DNA from: Streptococcus mitis
GTDB lineage: Bacteria > Bacillota > Bacilli > Lactobacillales > Streptococcaceae
Direction: 5' to 3'
Length of the DNA: 13,201 nt
Assembly: GCF_901542415.1 (NCBI RefSeq)
Contig: NZ_CABEHV010000002.1
Location: 1 to 13,201, forward strand
Shown here: positions 7,114 through 13,201 of the stretch, piece after piece
Layout of the letters: every line of letters starts with the position of its first letter
Position numbering within the stretch: position 1 is the first letter of the stretch
Position numbers and translations under genes: made by a program
Notes under the pieces: generated by a model
Databases searched by the model: none
Seen by the model: only the letters and a program-made list of their open reading frames with translations
Told to the model about the DNA's origin: nothing

Positions 7114-7126
7114 GGAAAAGAAAATG
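7111..7126 (+). other. Junction joining the end of ysxC to the interior of metA
   Basis: The ysxC stop (TGA 7111-7113) is followed directly by GGAAAAGAAA and then by metA sequence equivalent to codon 48 onward. The missing 47 codons encode the conserved metA N-terminus, so normal DNA has been joined here. The A-rich stretch just before ATGGTC is where the breakpoint lies. The normal metA sequence at that point also has AAG-ATG, so a few bases of microhomology are likely, but their exact length cannot be read from this window alone. Confidence 0.85.
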
Positions 7127-7927
7127 GTCACAGAGACCCAGTTGTTGCGCCACTTGGCTAATACACCCCTGCAACTGGATATTGATTTTCTCTATATGGA
7201 AAGCCACCGCTCTAAGACAACTCGTTCAGAGCACATGGAGACCTTTTATAAAACTTTTCCTGAAGTTAAGGACGAGTATTTTGATGGCATGATTATCACG
7301 GGTGCTCCAGTTGAGCATTTACCATTTGAGGAAGTGGACTATTGGGAGGAATTCAGTCAGGTAATCGAGTGGTCCAAGACCCACGTCTATTCGACGCTTC
7401 ATATCTGCTGGGGTGCCCAGGCTGGTCTTTATCTGCGTTATGGGGTGGAAAAATACCAGATGGACAGTAAATTATCAGGTATCTATCCTCAGGATACTTT
7501 AAAAGAAGGACACCTTCTCTTTAGAGGCTTTGACGATAGCTATGTATCCCCTCATTCTCGGCACACGGAGATTTCTAAGGAAGAGGTCTTAAATAAAACC
7601 AATCTCGAGATTTTATCAGAGGGTCCTCAGGTTGGAGTTTCGATTTTGGCTAGTCGTGATTTACGAGAAATTTATAGTTTTGGGCATTTGGAATATGATC
7701 GTGATACCTTGGCAAATGAATATTTCCGAGATCGTGATGCAGGTTTAGATCCACATATTCCAGAAAATTACTTTAAGGATGATGATGTCAACCAGACACC
7801 TTGTCTTTGTTGGTCTTCATCAGCAGCCCTCTTTTTCAGTAACTGGGTGAACTATGCCGTCTATCAGGAAACACCTTTTGACTGGAGAAAAATAGAAGAT
7901 GATGCATCTGCATTTGGGTATTTATAA
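7124..7927 (+). CDS. metA: MetA homoserine O-acyltransferase lacking its first 47 residues (junction product)
   Basis: An open frame of 267 residues, where the family has about 314. The catalytic Cys, at position 142 in the family, is at 95 in HICWGAQ, and the catalytic His, at 235, is at 188 in SFGHLEYD. Both shifts equal 47, so exactly the N-terminal 47 residues are gone and nothing else. The lost part includes the conserved start of the form LPAVEIL...ENIFVM and the first strand. The frame opens with ATG behind GAGG at 7112-7115, a site that belongs to whatever normally follows ysxC, so a truncated protein could be made. It is probably not functional. Copy 1 of the gene may be complete upstream of the window. 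dnaD follows after 8 bases. Confidence 0.88.
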   Translation: MVTETQLLRHLANTPLQLDIDFLYMESHRSKTTRSEHMETFYKTFPEVKDEYFDGMIITGAPVEHLPFEEVDYWEEFSQVIEWSKTHVYSTLHICWGAQAGLYLRYGVEKYQMDSKLSGIYPQDTLKEGHLLFRGFDDSYVSPHSRHTEISKEEVLNKTNLEILSEGPQVGVSILASRDLREIYSFGHLEYDRDTLANEYFRDRDAGLDPHIPENYFKDDDVNQTPCLCWSSSAALFFSNWVNYAVYQETPFDWRKIEDDASAFGYL

Positions 7928-7935
7928 GAGGAATT

Positions 7936-8613
7936 ATGACATATTTAGACGCTTTTAAATCAGGGAACTTGGTTTTACCGAGTGCCCTGCTCTTGCATTT
8001 TAAGGAACTATTTCCTTCCAGCGACGATTTTCTGGTCTGGCAATTTTTCTATTTGCAAAATACGACAGGTTTGGAAGAAATGTCCCCAAGCCAGATTGCT
8101 GAAAGGATTGGCAAGGAAATTTCGGATGTCAATCAGGCTATTTCCAATCTGACGGAGAGGGGACTACTTCAGTATCGAACGATCGAATTGAATGGCGAAA
8201 TTGAATTGCTTTTTGATGCTAGTTTGGCTTTGGAACGTTTGGATAATTTGCTTGGAGCCGCTCATTCGAGTTCAGACCAGTTGACATCTCAAAATCAGCT
8301 CAAAGATTTGGTGGAAACCTTCCAGCAGGAATTAGGACGCTTGTTGACACCTTTTGAGATTGAAGATTTGACCAAGACACTAAAGGAAGATGGAACCAGT
8401 GCTGACTTGATTAAGGAAGCTCTTCGTGAAGCTGTTTTGAATGGAAAAGCAAACTGGAAGTACATTCAGGCGATTTTGAGAAACTGGCGCCATGAAGGTA
8501 TCAAAAGTGTGGCTCAAATCGAGGCTAAGCGGGCAGAAAGAGAAGCAAGCAATCCTCAGTTGACACAGGTATCTGCAGATTTCAGAAATGCCATGGATCT
8601 TTGGAAGGATTAA
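7936..8613 (+). CDS. dnaD: DnaD replication protein (copy 2)
   Basis: Identical over all 225 residues to the gene at 434-1111, with the same GAGG ribosome site and the same YIxxILxxW motif. The difference is context. Here it stands behind truncated metA, which itself follows ysxC, so read-through from the dfr-clpX-ysxC operon could add to its expression. If the duplication is real, the cell carries two functional dnaD genes, and dosage of a replication initiator may change. Confidence 0.9.
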   Translation: MTYLDAFKSGNLVLPSALLLHFKELFPSSDDFLVWQFFYLQNTTGLEEMSPSQIAERIGKEISDVNQAISNLTERGLLQYRTIELNGEIELLFDASLALERLDNLLGAAHSSSDQLTSQNQLKDLVETFQQELGRLLTPFEIEDLTKTLKEDGTSADLIKEALREAVLNGKANWKYIQAILRNWRHEGIKSVAQIEAKRAEREASNPQLTQVSADFRNAMDLWKD

Positions 8614-8646
8614 TCCATACAAGCAGGCTTGAAATCCGAGTAAGAT

Positions 8647-8675
8647 TTGCAAGCTGTGTATAATTGTGATAAAAT
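8647..8675 (+). promoter_or_regulatory. tpiA promoter (copy 2)
   Basis: Exact second copy of the extended -10 promoter: TTGCAA at 8647-8652, a 17-base spacer, TGA and then TAAAAT at 8670-8675. No changed base, so both tpiA copies should be driven equally. Confidence 0.75.
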
Positions 8676-8710
8676 AAATAGAAAATAAATTGAAAAAAGA
8701 GGTATGTGAA

Positions 8711-9469
8711 ATGTCACGTAAACCATTTATCGCTGGTAACTGGAAAATGAACAAAAATCCAGAAGAAGCTAAAGTATTCGTTGAAGCAGTTGCATCAAAA
8801 CTTCCTTCATCAGATCTTGTTGAAGCAGGTATCGCAGCTCCAGCTCTTGATTTGACAGCTGTTCTTGCTGCTGCTAAAGGTTCAAACCTCAAAGTTGCTG
8901 CTCAAAACTGCTACTTTGAAAATGCAGGTGCTTTCACTGGTGAAACTAGCCCACAAGTTTTGAAAGAAATCGGTACTGACTATGTTGTTATCGGTCACTC
9001 AGAACGCCGTGACTACTTCCATGAAACTGACGAAGATATCAACAAAAAAGCAAAAGCAATCTTTGCAAACGGTATGCTTCCAATCATCTGTTGTGGTGAG
9101 TCACTTGAAACTTACGAAGCTGGTAAAGCTGCTGAATTCGTAGGTGCTCAAGTATCTGCTGCATTGGCTGGATTGACTGCTGAACAAGTTGCTGCATCAG
9201 TTATCGCTTACGAGCCAATCTGGGCTATCGGTACTGGTAAATCAGCTTCACAAGACGATGCACAAAAAATGTGTAAAGTTGTTCGTGACGTTGTAGCTGC
9301 TGACTTTGGTCAAGAAGTTGCAGACAAAGTTCGTGTTCAATACGGTGGTTCTGTTAAACCTGAAAACGTTGCTTCATACATGGCTTGCCCAGATGTTGAC
9401 GGTGCCCTTGTAGGTGGTGCGTCACTTGAAGCAGAAAGCTTCTTGGCTTTGCTTGACTTTGTAAAATAA
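8711..9469 (+). CDS. tpiA: Triosephosphate isomerase (copy 2)
   Basis: The 252-residue product is identical to that of 1209-1967, with Asn10, Lys12, His96 and Glu168 all kept. It has its own promoter and terminator, so it is a complete and presumably active second gene. tpiA is normally single-copy in streptococci; two intact copies side by side are explained only by the large tandem repeat. There is no synonymous difference between the copies, so no time has passed for divergence. Confidence 0.95.
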   Translation: MSRKPFIAGNWKMNKNPEEAKVFVEAVASKLPSSDLVEAGIAAPALDLTAVLAAAKGSNLKVAAQNCYFENAGAFTGETSPQVLKEIGTDYVVIGHSERRDYFHETDEDINKKAKAIFANGMLPIICCGESLETYEAGKAAEFVGAQVSAALAGLTAEQVAASVIAYEPIWAIGTGKSASQDDAQKMCKVVRDVVAADFGQEVADKVRVQYGGSVKPENVASYMACPDVDGALVGGASLEAESFLALLDFVK

Positions 9470-9488
9470 TCAGTAGCAAAAGCTAGGT

Positions 9489-9521
9489 GGAACAGCATTC
9501 AAGATGTCTGTTCCATTTTTT
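9489..9521 (+). terminator. tpiA intrinsic terminator (copy 2)
   Basis: Same hairpin as in copy 1: GGAACAG and CTGTTCC arms, CAT/ATG extension and six T residues at 9516-9521. No base change. Confidence 0.85.
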
Positions 9522-9536
9522 ATAGGAGAAGAAAGA

Positions 9537-11081
9537 TTGAAAATCAAGATTGGAAAAATTGGATTAGCAAGTCTCTGTTTACTGGGCTTGGCAGTTAGTC
9601 ATGTCGCTGCAAATGAAACTGAAGTGAAATCATCTTCGGAAGGAAGCAGAGTTCAAGATTCTTCTAGCAAGGTAGAAGAAAAGAAATCAGAAACGACTAC
9701 AAGTCAAAAAGAAGAAGAGAAGATGGAAGAAGTAAAAGAGACGCGAGCTAGTAGTAGTCAGAAAGAAGAAAGTAAGCCAAATTTAACATCAGCACACTGG
9801 GAAGGAGATTTCTATGTAAAAGCTGATGGTTCCAAAGCGAAGAGTGAGTGGATTTTCGATACTAGCTACAGTAGTTGGTTCTATATAAAATCAGATGGTC
9901 GTTATGCCCAAAAAGAATGGCATGGAAACTATTACCTCAAAATGGGTGGTTACATGGCTAAAAATGAATGGGTTTACGATAACAATTATAATAGCTGGTT
10001 CTACCTCAAGATAGACGGTTCTTATGCAAATCAAGAATGGCAGAAAATTAATGGTAAATGGTATTATTTCAAGAAATGGGGCTCTATGGCTAAAAGTCAG
10101 TGGCAAGGAAATTATTTCTTGAATGGTCAAGGTGCCATGATGCAAAACGAATGGCTTTACGATAAGCATTATAAGACTTGGTTCTATCTTAAGGCAGATG
10201 GTTCTTACGCTAATGAACAGTGGCAAAAGATTGATGGCAAGTGGTACTATTTCAAGAAGTGGGGCTACATGGCTCAAGATGAGTGGCAAGGTAATTACTA
10301 TCTTACTGAAAGTGGTGCTATGGCGACTGGTGAGTTAGTGATGGACGATACTCGCTATACTTTTGCTGATTCAGGGGAACTGAAAGAAAAGAAAGCCTTG
10401 AATGTTGGTTGGGTTTATCGAAACGGCCACCGTTATTTCTTTAACCATCGTGAAGAACAGGTTGGAACAGATCGTGCTAAGAAGGTTATTGATGTCAGTG
10501 AACATAATGGTCGCATTAGTGATTGGAAAAAGGTTATCCAGGAAAATGGAGTTGATGGCGTCATTGTTCGCTTGGGATATAGTGGTGTAGAAGATAAGGA
10601 ATTGGCTTATAATATTCAAGAATTGAATCGACTAGGCATTCCTTATGGTGTTTATCTTTATACCTATGCCGAAAATGAAACAGATGCTGAGAATGATGCC
10701 AAACAGACTATTGAACTCTTGAAGAAATACAAGATGAACTTGTCTTATCCAATCTACTATGATGTTGAGAACTGGGAATATGTCAATAAAACAAAGAGAG
10801 CTTCAAATGATACTGGAATCTGGGTCAAGATTATCAATAAGTATATGACAACAATGAAGCAGGCTGGTTATCAAAATGTGAAAGTTTATAGCTATCGTCA
10901 ACTCTTGCAAACTCGTTTGAATCATCCAGATATTTTACAACATGTCAACTGGGTTGCAGCCTATACGGATGTGCTTGATTGGAATAATCCTCATTATTCA
11001 GGAGAAAAAGGATGGCAATATACTTCATCTGACTCTCTTAAAGGGATTAGGGGTCATGTTGATGTTAGCGTCTGGTATTAA
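9537..11081 (+). CDS. lytC: LytC choline-binding lysozyme (copy 2)
   Basis: Identical 514-residue product to 2035-3579, with signal peptide, charged linker, choline-binding repeats and GH25 domain unchanged. The same TTG start applies, behind AGGAGA at 9524-9529. The internal choline-binding repeats did not expand or contract relative to copy 1, although such repeats recombine easily. This is another sign that the two copies have not had independent histories. A second lytC could raise autolysin dose, but I see no separate promoter close to either copy. Confidence 0.92.
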   Translation: MKIKIGKIGLASLCLLGLAVSHVAANETEVKSSSEGSRVQDSSSKVEEKKSETTTSQKEEEKMEEVKETRASSSQKEESKPNLTSAHWEGDFYVKADGSKAKSEWIFDTSYSSWFYIKSDGRYAQKEWHGNYYLKMGGYMAKNEWVYDNNYNSWFYLKIDGSYANQEWQKINGKWYYFKKWGSMAKSQWQGNYFLNGQGAMMQNEWLYDKHYKTWFYLKADGSYANEQWQKIDGKWYYFKKWGYMAQDEWQGNYYLTESGAMATGELVMDDTRYTFADSGELKEKKALNVGWVYRNGHRYFFNHREEQVGTDRAKKVIDVSEHNGRISDWKKVIQENGVDGVIVRLGYSGVEDKELAYNIQELNRLGIPYGVYLYTYAENETDAENDAKQTIELLKKYKMNLSYPIYYDVENWEYVNKTKRASNDTGIWVKIINKYMTTMKQAGYQNVKVYSYRQLLQTRLNHPDILQHVNWVAAYTDVLDWNNPHYSGEKGWQYTSSDSLKGIRGHVDVSVWY

Positions 11082-11097
11082 GATATAAAGTTGAGAA

Positions 11098-11129
11098 AGG
11101 AGTGTGCAAGAAATTTGCATCCTCTTTTT
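11098..11129 (+). terminator. lytC intrinsic terminator (copy 2)
   Basis: Exact repeat of the bulged hairpin AGGA/TGCAA with TTGCA/TCCT and the T-rich tract that follows. Confidence 0.6.
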
Positions 11130-11161
11130 CTTTATTTTACTGAAGCAAAGGGGTATGAAAT

Positions 11162-11270
11162 TTATACTCTACGAAAATCTCTTCAAACCACGTCGGTTTT
11201 ATTTGCAACCTCAAAGCTGTACTTTGAGCAACCTGCGGCTAGATTTCTAGTTTGATCTTCATTAAGTATT
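11162..11270 (+). repeat. Degenerate BOX element (copy 2)
   Basis: Second copy of the boxA-part, boxB-like hairpin and boxC-like segment between lytC and dpr, unchanged from 3660-3768. It fills most of the gene-free stretch 11082-11423. It moved with the large repeat and is not an independent insertion. Confidence 0.75.
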
Positions 11271-11340
11271 AATCAAAAAATCTCTAAATAATTCTTAAAT
11301 TATCAGTCTATTGCAACTTTTCTCATGTGAGTCTTTTGGC

Positions 11341-11372
11341 TTGCTATTGGTTTTTCTTAGTAGTATACTAAG
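11341..11372 (+). promoter_or_regulatory. dpr promoter with overlapping palindrome (copy 2)
   Basis: TTGCTA at 11341-11346, a 17-base spacer and TATACT at 11364-11369, with the inverted repeat CTTAGTA-GTA-TACTAAG at 11356-11372. Unchanged from copy 1, so any regulator would have two identical sites. Confidence 0.7.
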
Positions 11373-11423
11373 GTAGTAATCATTAAGAAGTGGTTACAAA
11401 AAATAATGAATGAGGTAAAGAAA

Positions 11424-11942
11424 ATGGTAGAATTTAAAAAAGAAGCAGTAAAAGACGTAACAACATTGACAAAATCAGCGCCAGTAGCATTGGCGAAAAC
11501 AAAGGAAGTATTGAATCAAGCTGTTGCTGATTTGTACGTAGCCCACGTTGCTTTGCACCAAGTACACTGGTACATGCGTGGTCGTGGTTTCCTTGTATGG
11601 CATCCAAAAATGGATGAGTACATGGATGCTCTTGATGGTCAATTGGATGAAATCAGTGAGCGTTTGATCACACTTGGTGGTAGCCCATTCTCTACATTGA
11701 CAGAATTCCTTCAAAACAGTGAAATCGAAGAAGAAGCTGGTGAATACCGTAATGTTGAAGAAAGCTTGGAACGTGTCCTTGCTATCTACCGTTACTTGTC
11801 AGAACTCTTCCAAAAAGGTTTGGATGTTACTGATGAAGAAGGTGACGATGTGACAAACGGTATCTTTACAGATGCTAAAACTGAAACTGATAAAACAATC
11901 TGGATGCTTGCCGCAGAACTTGGACAAGCACCTGGTTTGTAA
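11424..11942 (+). CDS. dpr: Dpr / Dps-like ferritin (copy 2)
   Basis: Identical 172-residue product to 3922-4440, with all five ferroxidase ligands kept. The start ATG has GAGG at 11412-11415. With its own promoter, operator candidate and terminator it is a complete second gene. Extra Dpr would be expected to increase iron storage and peroxide tolerance if the duplication is genuine; that is inference only. Confidence 0.94.
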   Translation: MVEFKKEAVKDVTTLTKSAPVALAKTKEVLNQAVADLYVAHVALHQVHWYMRGRGFLVWHPKMDEYMDALDGQLDEISERLITLGGSPFSTLTEFLQNSEIEEEAGEYRNVEESLERVLAIYRYLSELFQKGLDVTDEEGDDVTNGIFTDAKTETDKTIWMLAAELGQAPGL

Positions 11943-11960
11943 GAAATAGAATAATCATAT

Positions 11961-11994
11961 AAAAATCTGTAGGATGCCTCTTACAGATTTTTTT
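11961..11994 (+). terminator. dpr intrinsic terminator (copy 2)
   Basis: Same long stem (AAAAATCTGTA with TACAGATTTTT) and T-run as at 4459-4492. Confidence 0.85.
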
Positions 11995-12037
11995 CTATTC
12001 TGTAAGCTATTCCAAACCAGTCTTTTTTTGAGTTTTT

Positions 12038-12046
12038 TGATAAAAT
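12038..12046 (+). promoter_or_regulatory. dfr extended -10 promoter (copy 2)
   Basis: TGATAAAAT, unchanged from 4536-4544, again without a clear -35. It would drive the frameshifted dfr and the genes behind it. Confidence 0.55.
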
Positions 12047-12073
12047 AGTACTATCAGTGAAAAGGATGGAAGC

Positions 12074-12581
12074 ATGACTAAGAAAATCGTAGCTATTTGG
12101 GCCCAGGATGAAGAGGGTGTGATTGGTAAGGGAAATCGCCTGCCTTGGCATTTGCCAGCAGAACTGCAACACTTCAAAGAAACAACTCTGAATCATGCTA
12201 TCTTGATGGGGCGTGTGACCTTTGATGGGATGGGGCGTCGCTTGCTTCCACAACGGGAAACTCTGATTTTGACGCGTAATTCTGAAGAAAAGATAGACGG
12301 GGTTACTACTTTTCAGGATGTCCAGTCTGTCTTGGACTGGTATCAGGCTCAAGAAAAGAATCTTATATTATCGGTGGGGAAGCAAATTTTTCAGGCTTTT
12401 GAACCCTACCTTGACGAAGTAATTGTGGACTCAAATTCATGCTCGGGTGGAGGGAGATACCTATTTCCCTGAGGAGTTTGATTTGTCTCTTTTTGAGACA
12501 GTTTCAAGCAAATCCTATACCAAAGATGAGAAAAATCCTTATGATTTTACCATCCAATACCGCAAGAGAAAGGAAGTCTAA
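12074..12581 (+). pseudogene. dfr: Dihydrofolate reductase, frameshifted (copy 2)
   Basis: The first 97 codons match the intact gene at 4572-5078. One T is then missing (12363-12364) and one G is extra (12376-12379), so residues 98-102 read ILSVG in place of YIIGG, destroying the conserved IIGG of the active-site/NADPH region. Another extra G at 12427-12428 shifts the frame for good, and translation ends at 12472 after 132 residues, 36 short. All three changes are in or beside short homopolymers within about 65 bases. As read, the protein is dead. The pattern is more like consensus error than mutation, so the true sequence may be intact. Confidence 0.85.
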
Positions 12582-12750
12582 TGGAACGTAGTATATTTGG
12601 TTTTTCACAGCCATGCTGTGTTTGGTCTGCTTGCTTGCAGGAGCACAGGCTTTTCGTAAAAAGCGTTATGGACTTTCTGTCCTGCTCTGGTTAAATGCCT
12701 TTACCAATTTGGTCAATAGTATCCATGCTTTTTACATGACCTTATTTTAG
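12581..12750 (+). pseudogene. 56-residue membrane protein, frameshifted (copy 2)
   Basis: Second copy of the small ORF at 5078-5248. The T run after the eighth codon has five T residues (12601-12605) instead of six, so the frame changes after MERSIFGF. It then runs through non-homologous residues and stops early, in the codon after SCSG, before the second hydrophobic stretch is made. The fourth homopolymer indel in this 250-base stretch, it again suggests sequence error. The change restores the overall 7,502-base register. Confidence 0.8.
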
Positions 12751-12786
12751 ATAGAATGACAGTATAGAATAGAACGGAAGGAAATC

Positions 12787-13201
12787 ATGCCTACAAATAG
12801 GAATAATGATATGATGGTTTATTGCTCATTTTGTGGCAAAAGCCAAGAAGAAGTACAAAAAATAATCGCAGGCAACAACGCCTTTATCTGTAATGAATGT
12901 GTGGAGTTGGCTCAGGAAATCATTCGAGAGGAGTTGGCGGAAGAAGTCTTGGCAGACTTGTCTGAAGTTCCAAAACCAATCGAACTCCTCCATATCTTGA
13001 ACCACTATGTAATCGGTCAAGATCGTGCCAAACGTGCTTTAGCAGTAGCAGTATACAACCACTACAAACGCATCAATTTCCACGATACGCGTGAAGAGTC
13101 GGAAGATGTGGATTTGCAGAAGTCAAACATCTTGATGATTGGCCCAACTGGTTCAGGGAAAACTTTCCTGGCCCAGACCTTGGCTAAGAGCTTGAATGTG
13201 C
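12787..13201 (+). CDS. clpX: ClpX, N-terminal part (copy 2, cut by window end)
   Basis: The first 138 codons plus one base of a second clpX, identical to the start of the gene at 5285. It includes the four zinc-binding cysteines and the complete Walker A motif, after which the window stops. The region that would show whether this copy carries Arg or Leu at position 303 is outside the window, so the two copies cannot be compared at the one residue that matters. Confidence 0.93.
   Translation, partial: MPTNRNNDMMVYCSFCGKSQEEVQKIIAGNNAFICNECVELAQEIIREELAEEVLADLSEVPKPIELLHILNHYVIGQDRAKRALAVAVYNHYKRINFHDTREESEDVDLQKSNILMIGPTGSGKTFLAQTLAKSLNV

Larger units (their letters stand above)
7502..13201 (+). 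repeat. Copy 2 of the 7,502-bp direct tandem repeat, cut by the window end
   Basis: This is the second, head-to-tail copy of bases 1-5699. It begins in the interior of metA, in phase with the first base of the window, and ends inside clpX just after the Walker A motif. It differs from copy 1 by one T missing at 12363-12364, one extra G in 12376-12379, one extra G at 12427-12428 and one T missing at 12601-12605. It also has a T that copy 1 lacks near its start. The net length change over the dfr region is zero. Identity this high means a very recent duplication, a circular template, or an assembly artefact. Confidence 0.98.

Noticed and set aside
1..13201. RNA genes, insertion sequences, integrases or CRISPR arrays
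   Set aside because: I searched both strands by eye and found no tRNA-like, rRNA-like, transposase or spaced-repeat structure.

Overview
The window is a stretch of low-GC Gram-positive DNA whose gene content and protein sequences match the Streptococcus mitis/pneumoniae group: a choline-binding lysozyme (LytC), a Dpr ferritin, a pneumococcal-type BOX remnant, and the run metA-dnaD-tpiA-lytC-dpr-dfr-(small ORF)-clpX-ysxC. From memory this is the chromosomal order in pneumococcus. LytC differs clearly from the pneumococcal protein I remember, and DHFR carries residues typical of commensal alleles. I therefore lean to S. mitis or a close commensal rather than typical S. pneumoniae.

The dominant structure is a head-to-tail direct repeat with a 7,502-bp unit. 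Bases 1-5699 recur at 7502-13201, and I found only five single-base indels, all in homopolymer runs. Copy 1 (1-7110) holds the C-terminal part of metA, dnaD, tpiA, lytC, dpr, dfr, a 56-residue membrane protein, clpX and ysxC. At about 7111-7126 the end of ysxC is joined to the interior of metA. This gives a metA lacking its first 47 codons but placed behind a good ribosome binding site. Copy 2 then repeats dnaD, tpiA, lytC, dpr, a frameshifted dfr, a frameshifted small ORF and the first 138 codons of clpX.

Two readings fit. One is a genuine tandem duplication (or a circular 7.5-kb molecule read 1.76 times) formed by recombination between the 3' side of ysxC and codon 48 of metA. The other is a mis-assembled or unpolished repeat. 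The homopolymer indels, found near the window start and in the last 850 bases, look like sequencing error and favour caution. The ysxC/metA junction is a real discontinuity relative to the normal metA gene in either case.

Functionally this is a housekeeping block. It covers methionine biosynthesis (metA), replication initiation (dnaD), glycolysis (tpiA), cell-wall hydrolysis (lytC), iron and peroxide protection (dpr), folate metabolism (dfr), protein unfolding (clpX) and ribosome assembly (ysxC). Transcription units are marked by strong promoters before tpiA and dpr, an extended -10 before dfr, and hairpin terminators after tpiA, lytC and dpr. dfr to ysxC reads as one operon that, because of the junction, would run on into truncated metA and dnaD. 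A second notable point is that the only complete clpX here encodes Leu at the conserved arginine-finger position.
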